Made by a program: the position numbers and the translations under genes. Below the pieces are notes generated by a model, which worked only from the letters and a program-made list of their open reading frames with translations, was not told the origin of the DNA and did not search any database. Positions 1 to 12,090 of a DNA stretch of 64,000 bases are shown here, one piece after another. Position 1 is the first letter of the stretch. Each line of letters starts with the position of its first letter. The stretch comes from Gerris lacustris (Eukaryota; Arthropoda; Insecta; Hemiptera; Gerridae). Location: NCBI GenBank assembly GCA_951217055.1, contig OX578286.1:36240345-36304344 (forward strand), in the 5' to 3' direction.

Positions 1-822
1 GTTATTCTTTAGACTGTTACTCCCCTTATAAAAAAACAGGAGGAAGTAACAATGTAAAGACGGTGTACAGAATGTTATTCTTTAGACTGTTACTTCTCTT
101 ATAAAAAAACAGGAGGAAGTAACAATCTAAAGAAGGTGTACAGAATGTTATTCTTTAGACTGTTACTTCTCTTATAAAAAAAACAGGAGGAAGTAACAAT
201 CTAAAGAAGGTGTACAGAATGTTATTCTTTAGACTGTTACTTCTCTTATAAAAAAAACAGGAGGAAGTAACAATCTAAAGAAGGTGTACAGAATGTTATT
301 CTTTAGACTGTTACTCCTCTTATAAAAAAAAAAACAGGAGGAAGTAACAATCTAAATAAGGTGTACAGAATGTTATTCTTTAGACTGTTACTCCTCTTAT
401 AAAAAAAAAACAGGAGGAAGTAACAATCTAAAGAAGGTGTACAGAATGCTATTCTTTAGACTGTTACTCCTCTTATAAAAACCAGGAGGAAGTAACAATC
501 TAAAGAAGGTGTATAGAATGTTATTCTTTAGACTGTTACTCCTCTTATAAAAAAAAACAGGAGGAAGTAACAATCTAAAGAAGGTGTACAGAATGTTATT
601 CTTTAGACTGTTACTCCTCTTATAAAAAAAACAGGAGAAAATAAAAATCTAAAGAAGGTGTACAGAATGTTCTTCTTTAAACTGTTAATCCTCTTATAAA
701 AAAAACAGGAGGAAGTAACAATCTAAAGAAGGTGTACAGAATGTTATTCTTTAGACTTTAGACTGTTACTCCTCTTATAAAAAAACAGGAGAAAATAAAA
801 ATCTAAAGAAGGTGTATAGAAT
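1..822. repeat. Tandem hairpin array, 73-80 bp unit, 11 copies
   Basis: Units begin at about 1, 74, 147, 221, 295, 372, 448, 520, 595, 669 and 743. Each unit is itself an inverted repeat: a TCTTTAGACTGTTACTCC arm, an A-rich loop of variable length, and a GGAGTAACAATCTAAAGA-like arm, followed by a GTGTACAGAAT spacer. The arms are the terminal inverted repeat of the MITE that follows at 823. The array may continue left of the window. Confidence 0.9.
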
Positions 823-1000
823 GTTCTTCTTTAGACGGTTACTCCTCTTGTACAAACAGAATTGTTATATTCCTTTTCCCCAAAGTACATAGGACTGAAC
901 TTTTCTTTGCTTCAATTGTTAATTTGATAAAGGAATGTATAAATAATTATAATATATATTTATATTCTAAGAAACACAAGGGAGTAACAATCTAAAGAAG
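823..1000. mobile_element. MITE family A, copy a
   Basis: It starts with TTCTTCTTTAGACGGTTACTCC and ends with GGGAGTAACAATCTAAAGAAG, an inverted-repeat pair of about 20 bp. The interior (a CCAAAGTACATAGGACTGAAC-like segment) is shared with copies near 5.5 kb, 25.4 kb and 55.8 kb. There is no coding capacity, so it is non-autonomous. Superfamily is not determined. Confidence 0.8.
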
Positions 1001-1435
1001 TAACACTTCCTTTCTCACATTTACTGCAACACTAAGATATTTGTTTATACATATTATCTTTTTACTCCAGCCGAAACTGCTGCTGCTATTAATTGTTGAT
1101 CATTATTTTACATGTAAAGATAAGATAATATTACTAAATTTCTATATTGTAACTATTGTGAACTGTGGACCTTTAAAATAATCAATTAACTTGCTGTTTT
1201 TTCCTGTGTCAATCGTCTTAATTTGATGTACTCGTATGTGTTTCCAGATTATAATGCATTACAAAATTACCCTATTATGATACATTTTTATTAACTTACC
1301 AAGTGTGTAAAATTTATTGTTTTTTTCCAATCTGAGAATTATATTTTGATTGAATTGTATTTAAATATTATTGTATGTTTAAGTGATTTTTATTCCTCGT
1401 AACCTTGTTAGTCTCGCCTAATCATTCAAGATAAT
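1001..1435. other. AT-rich intergenic/intronic DNA
   Basis: No exon, RNA gene or clear repeat recognised. Confidence 0.6.
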
Positions 1436-1439
1436 TGTG

Positions 1440-2170
1440 TTTTGACATTTTCATGTCTGGCCTTTGCTACATGAAATCGAAAAGCGTTACTAAAAATCTA
1501 AGGAGTTGATCGTTAGTGTAACAAGGAGTTGGTCAGATATAGGAGGTGTGCAATCCTGTCTCCAGCTGAAGGGTCTTCCCCTACCGCGCTTCGTAGGACC
1601 GAAGAAAGTCGAAATGAGTTTCACTGCTACCAGGAAATTAGATTGTTGCAGGAGGTAGTTCGTAGTCACATAGTACGATTATAGTCAAGTCTCTAGTCTA
1701 GTCTAGAAGGTTGTGTAGAGAGAGACCTCAGACTTCTCCCCGCGGGCTCGTCATCTTAGGGGCTATATCGTCTAGGGGTCGAGGATTTAAGTAGAGTAAT
1801 TTAGTAATTTAGTACTCGTTTGTACACTTTGTTTTTTACTAAATTTATATAATCGACACTGACTAAATTACTCGACCATGGCTACTAATACTAAAATACT
1901 CGACCCGTGCAAACTAGGCTTACCTGTGTTACCTGATGCTAAAAAAATCCTCAATATAAGGTATGATCAGCTCTACGCCAATTTGTATGCTTGACACACT
2001 CCTACGTGGAACATTGGGCTTCAACGAACTTCCGACAACGGATCCTATTTTTGCATAACGCTCTTATCTCGGACCGGGTGTACCCTCCTCTTTCGATACC
2101 TTCTGATGCCACGCTTCTCCTCTAGGTATGTCTTGGCCAACCTCAATGTCTTTGGCTAACGCTCTTTATT
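1440..2170 (+). mobile_element. Retroelement-like remnant
   Basis: The first part (TTTTGACATTTTCATGTC, then GAAAAGCGTTACTAAAAATC, then a C-rich leader) is shared with 26886-27070. At 1878 a short frame opens after an AT-rich leader (MATNTKILDPCKLGLPVLPD, stop at 1992-1994), followed by a segment at 2003-2170 that recurs near 4463-4690. A leader plus a short gag-like start suggests a decayed LTR element, but no protease or polymerase motif is visible. Assignment is tentative. Confidence 0.3.
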
Positions 2171-2240
2171 TTATTAAATATCCTTTATGGACCAAGTTCC
2201 AGACCCCTTCCCAAAAAAGTCAGTTTATCAATGTAGTGAT

Positions 2241-2597
2241 ATCTACATTGTGGCCAAGTCTGCTCATTCTTTAGTCCATATAACCTCACGTCACTCCTAC
2301 TTTCATTAGCAAGACTGCTCTTTCTTTGTTCCATATAACCTCCCGTCACTCCTACTTTCATGAGCAAGACTGCTCTTTCTTTAGTCCATATAACCTCACG
2401 TCACTCCTACTTTCATGAGCAAGACTGCTCTTTCTTTGTTCCATATAACCTCCCGTCACTCCTACTTTCATTAGCAAGACTGCTCTTTCTTTGTTCCATA
2501 TAACCTCCCGTCACTCCTACTTTCATGAGCAAGACTGCTCTTTCTTTAGTCCATATAACCTCACGTCACTCCTACTTTCATGAGTAATACTGCTTTC
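2241..2597. repeat. 55-bp minisatellite, about 6 copies
   Basis: The unit contains AAGACTGCTCTTTCTT, CCATATAACCTC and CACTCCTACTTTCATGAG; repeat starts are seen at 2311, 2366 and 2421. It ends about 50 bp before the acceptor of exon 1. Confidence 0.9.
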
Positions 2598-2647
2598 TTT
2601 ATATTGTTTTTATTTTTAATGACTGTTTTCATTATCTAATGTTTCAG

Positions 2648-2877
2648 TTGCTCACACTTGTCCAAGCTGCTTTCGTTGCTACTTAAGAAGGACAAGTTTA
2701 GCACGGCATATGAAGTACGAATGTGGAATTGACAAGGAGTTCAAATGCTCCGTGTGTCCTTACGCATCGTCTCAGAAAGTTAACTTGAAGAGGCACGTTT
2801 TGCTCAAACATGGCAGAATAATTAATTTTACTTGTACGACTTTTAATATTAATGTTAAAATATGCATTTATAGTTGA
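2648..2877 (+). CDS. lola: lola alternative 3' exon 1 (two zinc fingers)
   Basis: This is an alternative terminal exon of the BTB zinc-finger transcription factor Lola; it supplies the DNA-binding end of one isoform. The acceptor is TTTCAG at 2642-2647; the first two bases complete a split codon, then 75 codons run to TGA. Finger 1 is C2HC (C4, C7, H20, C25) with the family linker ECG. Finger 2 is C2H2 (C33, C36, H49, H54) with the CPY motif. An extra Cys10 sits inside finger 1. A 20-residue tail rich in I, N and T follows. A possible ATTAAA poly(A) signal is at 3022. No initiator Met is expected, because translation comes from upstream BTB exons outside the window. Confidence 0.92.
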
Positions 2878-3166
2878 TAAGTGATTGTAAATATGGTTTG
2901 AAATGTAATTGTTATATTACTTGAGCCTTATAATAAGAGTTTTACATTATTAAGCCCATTGTTATTGTCTATTGGGAATTCAGAGATTAACTAATTATGA
3001 TTATATAATTGTATTAATTATATTAAAGGCTTATAAAATGATTCCAAAGAACGCGAAGTAGTTAATTTTATTACGGATTATATCTTAGACACAAAAGTAT
3101 CAAACATTAAGACCTTTTTTGTTCTCATCTCTAATTATTGTTGGCCCCTTATTCTCTATGTTTCAG

Positions 3167-3360
3167 AATCATTCACATGCACATGCGGCAGACAATACCT
3201 AAATAAAGGCAGTCTTACGAGGCATCAAGTATACGAATGTGGGAAGGAGAAACAGTTCAAATGTAATTTCTGTCCTTACAGTGCTTTTCAGAGGAGCAAC
3301 CTAAGAACGCACTATATAACCAGACATAGAAATCAACGAAATATAACTGTACCTGAATAA
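3167..3360 (+). CDS. lola: lola alternative 3' exon 2 (two zinc fingers, CxC variant)
   Basis: The acceptor TTTCAG ends at 3166; entry phase matches the other exons; 63 codons to TAA. Finger 1 has only one residue between its first two cysteines (C4-T-C6), then H19 and C24; the family norm is C-X2-C. Finger 2 is a standard C2H2 (C32, C35, H48, H53). The linker is ECGKEKQF, where most siblings have ECGKEPQF. AATAAA lies at 3475. The spacing change in finger 1 may weaken or alter zinc binding; exon 6 shows the same spacing, so it is probably tolerated. The exon lies 289 bp after exon 1, the tightest spacing in the window. Confidence 0.92.
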
Positions 3361-3996
3361 ATCTAGTCAAGATTTTATATTTTGTAATGTACAAATTTGA
3401 TGTAATGCGAAATTTCAAAGATTTTTTTTTTTTTTATTCTTTCTTTAGATTTGAAGTTATTGACTTTAAATTAAAATAAATGTTCCTTTAAAAAATTTGA
3501 ATATATCTAGTTTTACCATTGCTCATTTTAGTATTAAATAGTTATAATATATTTTTATTTTTTTTAATTGTTTAAAAGAAGAAGAAATTTAATTTTTAAT
3601 TTTGTTTTTTTCAAAATAAATGTGATTTAATTTAAAACTGCTATATTGTTAGCATAAACTGAATTCCCGACAATTCCCAGAGTTATACTAAAGATGTATT
3701 ATAAAAATATGTTCGAAGGATGCGTATGATCATGACTTCTAAAGGGCGGATGTATACGTATTAGGACCACTAGCGTTTCTCTATTAACTAACCATTTCTT
3801 ATTTATATCTTTATAATTAGTGGATTTATTAAATTGCAGAATTTCATATTAGTTCTAGAAGAAATATGATTTTTTGTGTTAGTGATTATCGAATGTGATC
3901 TTAATTCATTAAAGCAGGAGTCTCTAATCTTTTTTGTTGAATGACGAACTAGATAAGATGGTCTAAAGGTGGCCGGATAAAGTAAGCAACTTTCAG

Positions 3997-4442
3997 CCAA
4001 CGGGCGTCACAATGGATGGGAGTATCTTATATAAGCACTATCCATTTCGGCCAAAATATCCTTAATGAGAATCGTGCTGAACTTTTTTGATGGTTCAAAT
4101 CTCCTTTGATTATGGAGAACGTTCATTGAGTATTTGGCGAACACTCACCCATCGGAGGTCACAATGGATGGGAATATCCTAATAACCGCTATCCATTTCG
4201 GCTAAAAAATCCTTAATAAGAATCGTGCTGATCTTTTTTGATGGTTCAAATGTCCTTTGGTTATGTAGAACGTTCATTGAGTATTTGGCGAACACTCACC
4301 CATCGGAGGTCACAATGGATGGGAATATCCTAATAACCGCTATCCATTTCGGCTAAAAAATCCTTAATAAGAATCGTGCTGATCTTTTTTGATGGTTCAA
4401 ATGTCCTTTGGTTGTGGAGAACGTTCATTGTTTATTTGGCGA
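3997..4442. repeat. 151-bp tandem repeat, 3 copies
   Basis: The marker CACAATGGATGGG occurs at 4008, 4160 and 4311; the copies share CTATCCATTTCGGC and AGAACGTTCATTGAG. Copies 2 and 3 are nearly identical, copy 1 more diverged. Confidence 0.9.
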
Positions 4443-4462
4443 GGCCTGCCGAATAAAATTTC

Positions 4463-4790
4463 TTGTGGAACGTTGGTTGAAGACTTGACTTGTATCCTTT
4501 AACTCCTACTTTGAGCATAGGGCTTTAGCGATCTTCAACAACGGATCCTATTTTTGGATAACCCTGTTATCTTGGACCAGGTTTTCCCTCCTCTCTCGAT
4601 ACCTTCTGCTTCCACGCTTCTCCTCCAGGTATGTCTTGGCCAACCTCTACGTCTTGAGCCTTATGGGTTTCACTCTAGAGCTTATCTTGCTATATTGCAC
4701 TCTTCTCGACATAGTTTATGTCCAATGCACCTCCACTTTCTGTGGCGTACCTCGATGTCTATGGTTGTCTGGTATGTTCTACACGACTCT
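4463..4790. repeat. Dispersed repeat also present at 2003-2170
   Basis: Shared blocks include ACAACGGATCCTATTTTTG and GGTATGTCTTGGCCAACCTC. A 79-residue frame runs through it, but the same stretch is broken in the other copy, so I do not call a gene. Confidence 0.6.
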
Positions 4791-4849
4791 TAATTTAAAA
4801 TAACCTGTTGCCACCATATCCTTAGGATATTTCTCAGACTCTTAGGCTG

Positions 4850-5030
4850 CTTTCACACCGAAGTAGCAAGTCGCAGGTTGCATGCGTCCTGGAAACACCG
4901 GATTATCTAAGGAGTCGAGGTAATTGAACGAGCCTACACACCGAAGATGCAAGTGCGACGTGCATCCTGAAAGCAAGATGCTCGTGCGTTCTCGAGTCGT
5001 ACAAGCCACTGAGTCGCTGGAGACCACTGT
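4850..5030. repeat. GC-richer imperfect duplication
   Basis: Two related segments (ACACCGAAGTAGCAAGTCGC and ACACCGAAGATGCAAGTGCG) lie head to tail just upstream of exon 3. Composition is richer in G+C than the surroundings, suggesting a small inserted element. Type unknown. Confidence 0.45.
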
Positions 5031-5100
5031 ATTAAATTATTAGAAAATTTTCTTTTCTATAAATTAATATGTACGTATAATTTTTATTCTTTATTTTCAG

Positions 5101-5300
5101 GTAAATATCTCTGTAAAAAATGTGGTAGAGGGTATGTCCATCGGACGCATATGTACAGACATTCGAAGCATGAATGCGGCAAAGAACCACGATTCAATTG
5201 TCCAGCGTGCCCTTATAAATCAAGACAGAAACATGCTTTAAAAGCCCATCTTCTTTTCAAACATAATAAGATATATAACTTAGTTCCATTACATTTTTAA
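5101..5300 (+). CDS. lola: lola alternative 3' exon 3 (two zinc fingers)
   Basis: The acceptor is TATTTTCAG ending at 5100; 65 codons to TAA in the common phase. Finger 1 is C2HC (C4, C7, H20, C25), finger 2 is C2H2 (C33, C36, H49, H54), joined by ECGKEPRF. The helix of finger 1 is histidine-rich (VHRTHMYRHSKH), so its DNA-contact residues differ from neighbouring exons. The tail after the last His is short and hydrophobic. An ATTAAA poly(A) signal lies almost at the stop (5303). No close sibling in the window, so it is an old member of the array. Confidence 0.93.
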
Positions 5301-5458
5301 TTATTAAAGTTTTTTTTATTTTATTTACTCTTATACTTTTTCGCAACGAAATTTCGAAAAAATCTCAAAATAATTCTTTCTTATTCGAAATTAAAAGACA
5401 GAATTTAAGTTGGCCTGTATAGCTAGGAGTACTGCAACTGTTGTACTACCCTGTAGGC

Positions 5459-5697
5459 ACCTCTTTAGATTGATACTCCCCTTATAAAAAATAGAATGAA
5501 GTAACAATCTAAAGGAGGTGTATGGAATGTTCTTCTTTAGACTGTTGCTCCCTTTATGAAAAACAGAAGTGTCATATTCCTTTGTCCCAAACTAGGTACA
5601 TTGGACTAAACATCCCTTTGTCGGAATGTATAAATAATTACGAGTATATCCATTTATATTCAAAAAATAACATAGGGAAGTAACAATCTAAAGAAGT
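5459..5697. mobile_element. MITE family A, copy b (one extra terminal hairpin)
   Basis: It begins CACCTCTTTAGATTGATACTCC and ends GGGAAGTAACAATCTAAAG. The left terminal repeat occurs twice, forming one hairpin unit ahead of the body (TTCTTCTTTAGACTGTTGC), then the shared interior. Confidence 0.8.
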
Positions 5698-5979
5698 ATC
5701 CTACTGTAACTAGTAGGTTACACATTAATGTAAACTTACGATTGGCATTTTTGTGTGTGGTACCAAATGACATTTGAAAGAATGAAAACTTAAATTTAAT
5801 TTAATATTTTGCTGCAAAATATTTTCTAATTTGTACCATTTTTCACCACTTCAAATTTTTTTTTTAATTTCACAAAATTCCAAAGTGATCAAACATGTAG
5901 TGGATTACCAATGGATTTCACGAATTTTTATGAACTAAATTTACCTTATGGAATTTTAGTCAATAAGATTCTAGTCATT

Positions 5980-5986
5980 ATCATCA

Positions 5987-6063
<77 letters not shown>

Positions 6064-6064
6064 T
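5980..6064. repeat. (ATT)n microsatellite
   Basis: Uninterrupted ATT triplets preceded by a few ATC triplets. Confidence 0.98.
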
Positions 6065-7480
6065 TGAAATAAATCTAAAATAAAGTAGTAATTTTTTTCC
6101 TATTTTCATGTTAACGAACCATTTGTGCCGTTTCTCAACAATGATTGTTTTTCAACGACATAAATATTCTTTCATTATAATTCGAATAAGTATCTTTTTG
6201 TTTTGATTAAGGAATAATGATGTTATCTTAAAGGTATCTAATTATATAAATATTAATTATTATTTTGTTATATTAATAATTTAAAGGATATTGAAATACT
6301 TTTTATCTAGTCTGTAAAAAAAAACTTTTTTGAAAATAAGATCTCATTTTGTAAAGATATATTTATTGTTTAAAATAAAGAAATTATTTTATTTTCATTT
6401 ACTTTATAAAAGAAACGATTTTTATTATTTTTGTTAAATATATATAATGATGTTAAAATTGTTGTACTTTGATGCTCCTTTTACATACTAGACTTAGTAC
6501 TGAAAGTCACATAGTTTTGCTGAAAATTACATATGTACCATATTCTAAATAATAGCATCATTCAGATGTTAGTATTCCTGCAATTTTTTTAAAAAGGGTT
6601 GTGAGTAAAATCATATTTTAAGATTTTTGCTGTATCTTTAAAGCAGTAATACCTTATAAGCTATATATTTATTTTTTCTGTTATTTTACATTTCGATCTC
6701 AATATTAGGTACATTACAGGATAGGAAATCGGTCGTTTTACACATTTAGTCGTCATGTTTATTCATCAGTTTGAAAAATGTCTTACCTCTCTGGGATTCC
6801 AGCCATTACAAGGTATGTCGGCTAACTTACTACCCACACTTTGCTCTCCGGTACCCTTATGCAATTACAGTTGGTACTTGCAGTACCATAGTTCATCCAT
6901 AATCGATACTGATGATGCCTCAAAGCTGTTTTGATAAATTAACAAGTACATATTATGTTACATGGAGGGATAGTTTGTTTGAATCCATAAAGATGGCCTC
7001 CATCACCCCACCCTAATGGTCATCAATAAGTTGCCATCAATGAATCGAGGTCGTGGGTTTTGTTCAGCGCAAAAGATGCTGTGATTTACATCTATGAATC
7101 GAGAGTGGAACAAGGTCAAACGAACATACAAAGAGATGCCAGGGAATCTGCAATGGGATCCCAGGGAACCCTACTCAGATTCCGAGGATATGGTGCTCCG
7201 ATTTGTACCTGTAAGTCCAAAGCGGTGCAGTGTCTTGGTTATGACCATAAGCCTTTGTCCTCTGATTTACATGGCTGAGATATGAGCATACCATACTCGC
7301 TTCCGTATTCTACAGAGGTATGATGTGTGAAGTAAATATAACTCTACCAAGAGGCTAGTTAAAAGTAAAAAGTGGAACTTAATTTTAATTATGTGCACTG
7401 GAACAGTATCTTTACATTAAACTTTCGCAAGTAGCTTTAACTAAATTTTATATTTAAAAATTCCTAAATTCGTAATTCGA
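6065..7480. other. AT-rich DNA without recognised features
   Basis: Two overlapping frames of 63-72 residues at 7060-7285 show no motif I recognise. Nothing else supported. Confidence 0.5.
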
Positions 7481-7556
7481 ATTGAATTACCATGTTATAT
7501 TATCAGATCATACTTACTCTGTCTACCTTTTTTTAATACATGATTCCATTTTGCAG

Positions 7557-7774
7557 GTACAGACCGTCAAATGTTCTCATGTCCTACATGCGATAAGACC
7601 TACAGTCAGAAGCGCAACATGCTTTATCATTGGCGTTACGATTGCGGTAAAGAGCCGAAGTTCGCCTGCCCACATTGTCCTTACAGAGCAAGAAGAATGT
7701 CTGCCCTCAAACCTCACATATTTTCCAAGCATCGTAACTCATTGTTACCCCCACACTTGCAGTCGTTTTTGTGA
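7557..7774 (+). CDS. lola: lola alternative 3' exon 4 (two zinc fingers)
   Basis: The acceptor is TTTTGCAG ending at 7556; 71 codons to TGA. Finger 1 is C2HC (C8, C11, H24, C29) with the linker DCGKEPKF; finger 2 is C2H2 (C37, C40, H53, H58) with CPHCPYRARR, typical of Lola. The tail is LLPPHLQSFL-like, proline-containing. An in-frame ATG at 7571 lies inside the exon and is not a likely start, because the frame extends back to the acceptor. ATTAAA is found at 7886. Nearly 5 kb separates it from exon 5. Confidence 0.93.
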
Positions 7775-8035
7775 TCCCTTTGGTATATGGGTCATACTAA
7801 TTTGAAGTATTAATGATTCCCTTTGAAAATCTTTGCAATTGATGATAACTCCCGTATTCCTCTTTTTCAGATAATAACCTGTATAATTAAAAATATTTAT
7901 TCCTCATTCAAATTATCAAAATTTAACTACCTTTTCCGACATCAGCATAATCAATTTATCCTCTAAAGTCATCATATTTCCAAAGAGACAAATAATTTGC
8001 AAATTTGCCATTAATTGTTTGAATTCTTCTTGACT

Positions 8036-8176
8036 TAAGGCCCCCATACACGATCTAACATTTGTCGGGCAAATTTAGGCCATACACATCAAACATCATG
8101 TTTGCGCAAACATCAAACAGCCCTATACACGGTCAAAATGTTTGCGCAAACATTTTGACCGTGTATGGGGGCCTTT
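8036..8176. mobile_element. Short MITE with TAAGGCCCCCATACACG ends
   Basis: The ends are TAAGGCCCCCATACACG and the inverse CGTGTATGGGGGCCTTTA. The right half is a perfect palindrome at 8125-8166 centred on TTTGCGCAAA. TAA/TTA flanks and this terminal style resemble PIF/Harbinger MITEs; the superfamily is inference. Confidence 0.75.
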
Positions 8177-9600
8177 ACATATACCCAAAATTGGTCGAAA
8201 ATCTCTTCCATCAAATTATAGTAGTTTTTAATTAATTAGAAACTGACATACCTCAACACAAGCCTTTACTATAAACAATATATTATGGCCTAATGTTGCT
8301 GAACAAATACATTTTATCTGGTATCCAGAATTCCGAAATTGAAAATGATTATTCTTCTTCTTGGAGCTAGTCCCAAAATAAATATGAAACTGCAAAGGCT
8401 CTTTGCATCATCAATTTTGTTTAGTAAAGTAAAAACAAAAACAACGATGTCCTTCTTTACCTAAATGTATGAATTATCAAACTGGACATTTTGCATTAAA
8501 TGTCATGGTTATGGACATACCACCCTTGCCCTCGCTATTTCTTTACCTATGGAATAGGAATGTTGTGCCCGAGAAGTTGGATGCCTCCCCAATCTCCCTT
8601 CAATTATGTTTTTTATACATCTATAAAATATGCACAACTTCTTAGATCCGGTCTTCACTTGAAAACTTGTAAATTAAATGATATCTTGTGATATAATTTA
8701 TTTTTGTTATCGACCCTTGTCGGCCTCTAAAGTTGTTTTAAAGATACAATTACCCACGTTTAATTAATTATATCATTATTTTTACCTGTATAATATAATG
8801 TATTAAAGTTTTTATTTGTACGAATATGATTTGTTAATGTTTTAGAAGTTTATTCTGTTAAAAACGAATTTTTGTCGTTAATATTGTAGAAGTTTATTTT
8901 GTTTAGTTACGTATTCATTGTTAAATACAATTACCTCTGCTTATTATACAACGCAATAGGTTATTATATTTTCAATATGGTTACTTTGGTCTTTGTTCTC
9001 ATAATCAATATTCGTGGGGGTTAAATATTTTATTAAACTTTCATAGATATTGTGTTGATGAATTGTGTGATTTGTGTCTTTTAGTCATTATATATTTTTG
9101 ACTTTACTATATGACTGTGTTTCTTTTTTATGTTAATATTTCTAGTCACTTATTGTACCACTGTGGTTAAAACTACTTAAATATAAATATGTAATAAATA
9201 AGTATAATATATTAAGAGAATGTATCCCTCAAAATAATTTAACTTAAATTTGATTTTTTTCTCTTTTATTTAATAAAAAATGAAACGACACAGAATATTA
9301 TTAGAGAAAAAATGTAACCAACGAATTTTCAAAATGCTGCAAAGATTTATTGTTTATTGAATCCATTGATCAAACCTTTCTGTAGTCAATGAGGGTAAAG
9401 AATGCTAAAACGGTTTTGACAATCTTTGGTCTGCGACATTAATGTATACGTAGTCCGTGACTGGTTTTTTATTGGTGGAAGATGATAGTTTCTTGCTGTT
9501 CTAAAAAAAGGTATTTTCTTAGTAAAGAGTAAATTGTAGGCAGTGAAGGTGTGTCAGTATTGGTGAAGAGTCTTCAGTAGTTAATAAAACTTAATTATTT
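8177..9600. other. AT-rich DNA without recognised features
   Basis: A 63-residue frame at 8500-8691 has no recognisable motif. No exon signature (CPxCPY, ECGKEP) on either strand. Confidence 0.5.
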
Positions 9601-9862
9601 AAGCTAGGACTGTATAATGGCACCTCTGTGATGTAATGGGCTGTACATTGGCACCTCAGGGTTGTAATGTATTAGGCATCTGTGGGATGTAATGGACTGT
9701 ATGTCGGCATCTCTGGAATGTAATGGACATGATATGGCCATAACATATATGATATGGACATAATATGTCGGCATCTCTGGGATGTAATGGACTGTATGTC
9801 GGCATCTCTGGGATGTAATGGACTGTATGTCGGCATCTCTGGGATGTAATGGACTGTATTAG
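9601..9862. repeat. 31-bp minisatellite
   Basis: The unit reads GTATGTCGGCATCTCTGGGA plus TGTAATGGACT; about 8 copies, the first ones degenerate. Confidence 0.9.
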
Positions 9863-9876
9863 ATGAAGATTCCAGT

Positions 9877-9895
9877 GGGGGGGGGGGGGGGGGGG
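9877..9895. repeat. Poly(G) tract
   Basis: Nineteen consecutive G directly after the 31-bp array. Confidence 0.95.
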
Positions 9896-11308
9896 TAACC
9901 AAACAAGTAATAAAGGAAAGATATAATATGAAAAACCAAGTGCCAATTATGTTTTACGAACGTGTGTTTTGGAAGAACTAAATAACTCCGAAGATTTTAA
10001 ATTTTAAAATGATGGTTTAAATAAGTACATGAGTGGCAAAGAAGTACTTTTTTGCCAGTTGACCATGAATTGATAAAAGTGATTGCCGCTTAAGTCAATT
10101 TCTTTTATCAGTGAAGAGTATTTAGAAGAAATTATGTTGAATTTGTTTTTTGGAAATTAAAAAAAAAAAAATCATATATTAATATTATGATGTTTTTATT
10201 AAGGAAAATGTCGTGTTTTAAAATAAATGTACTTAATACATTTTGAGGGATAAAATACAAAACTTAAAGCACGCTTCGTTTGATACAATAAAAATTGTGA
10301 TAGAATAGAGAAAATATTATTGTTGTTTGTATCATTTTGTTTAAATGAAATTATTATATAATGTATAAATAAATGTTGTCGATAAATTAGATGTGAATTA
10401 ATGTTTTATGTTTTTTTTTTTATACAAAAATCAATGTTATTTAGACCGATTAATAAAATTTGTTAAGGCATTTATGTAATTTTCATTGAAAGTCGGCACA
10501 AATTAATTTTATTCGCTATAAAGACTTATAAAAAGAATTAAAATTGTACTAAGACGGTTTTAGTTTATAGAAATAAAATATACAATAAATTACCTTCAAA
10601 TTCAGCAATTATTGTACACTGTCTTTGAGAGGTTATTGGTGTAAAAAAAATGCCCGTAGCTTAACATATTTTCATGTCTGAGCTCATCTTTACAGAGATT
10701 GTACAATACTATATTTATCTCAAAATATGTACTAAGTAATTCCGTGTATCAATTTTTTAAAATTTATATTTAAATTTTTATTTTTGTTAATGCCTAGCTA
10801 ATTTTTTTTTTATTATACTAATAATTAATACTATTTCATAGACATAAACTAGTTAATAAATATAAAAATATGTGAAATTAAAATGCATATTTGTGATCTC
10901 AAAATTAGTAAAATTACTTGTTTTTTACAAACATGTGTTGTTTCATGTTCCTTTAAGTTTTTTAATGTACGTCTGTCTTGATTTATTCAAGACATCAGAT
11001 TTTTTTGCAAGACATCCTACCCTTCATACTCCAAACGAAGAGGTTTGAGGGTGAGGTGATGGTGGTTTGATGGTGTGTACATGGGGTTACCAAATTGAAT
11101 CCAAACATGGTCTGTTTGCTAGGCTATTCATCCAGCATCGCGTATAAATAAGCAACTGATCATGTAAAGTAGCGACTAACAAGTTGCTTATGCCAATTTT
11201 AAATTAATAATTAACAAAATAAAAAAAAAAGAACATACAAGAATTTTACCTGCTTTTAAGTCTGCAGAGAAGAAAATTGTGCAGCATCCTGAGTTGCAGG
11301 CAATGTTG
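9896..11308. other. AT-rich DNA without recognised features
   Basis: No exon, RNA gene or clear repeat seen. Confidence 0.5.
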
Positions 11309-11626
11309 CTAGGTTACAAGAAGTTTTTGTTGCTGCCTTCGCAAACATCTACAACCGTAGGTCGTTGATATTTTGGATTTTATAGTTGCCTCCATGTAGT
11401 GAGGCAAGGAAGGTCCCTTCTCGGTGACCTGCTCAAGTGTGGCATTGGGGTCGAGGAAAATAGCAGCGTTCACTTCAAGGTGTTGGGTTTTCTTCAATGT
11501 CGAAAGAAATTTCATCTTCACTTGGCCAAAAAGTATTGATGTGAACCTCTGAAAGCTTGAAGAAAAGTTCAAGCCCTGATTGTGTTCCTTGCTTGAAGGA
11601 AATCGTTGAATACATGTCATTTGCAT
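11309..11626 (-). pseudogene. Possible hAT-type transposase fragment
   Basis: A 105-residue frame on the minus strand. Its middle contains FLSTLKKTQHLEVNAAIFLD, and the NAAIFLDP stretch is loosely reminiscent of the AxFLDPRxK element near the C-terminal dimerisation region of hAT transposases. No catalytic residues or BED finger are visible and no terminal repeats bracket it. It may equally be a chance frame. It lies in the gap between exons 4 and 5. Confidence 0.25.
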
Positions 11627-11825
11627 TTTTACCTATCCACTATTTTTCAAATAATATGTTCTGCTTTTGTACTTCTATTTTTGTTGATCGCGTGTGGTCC
11701 GCTACATCTGGTGCAACTCGTGCCACGCCATAGAGAAGGACCAATAATGCAATGTCCTCGCTAGGCATAGGCCATTTAAATAAATGTGGTTACTATCAAT
11801 CTGTCAGCATCTCATCTGCCTGAAG

Positions 11826-12090
<265 letters not shown>

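Noticed and set aside
1..822. Regular direct repeats resembling a CRISPR array
   Set aside because: No unique spacers, the units are contiguous hairpins, and the setting is an insect genome. The same reasoning applies to the 70-, 83- and 93-bp arrays.
7060..7285. Two overlapping 63-72 residue frames
   Set aside because: No recognised domain, no acceptor in frame and not bounded by repeats; treated as chance.
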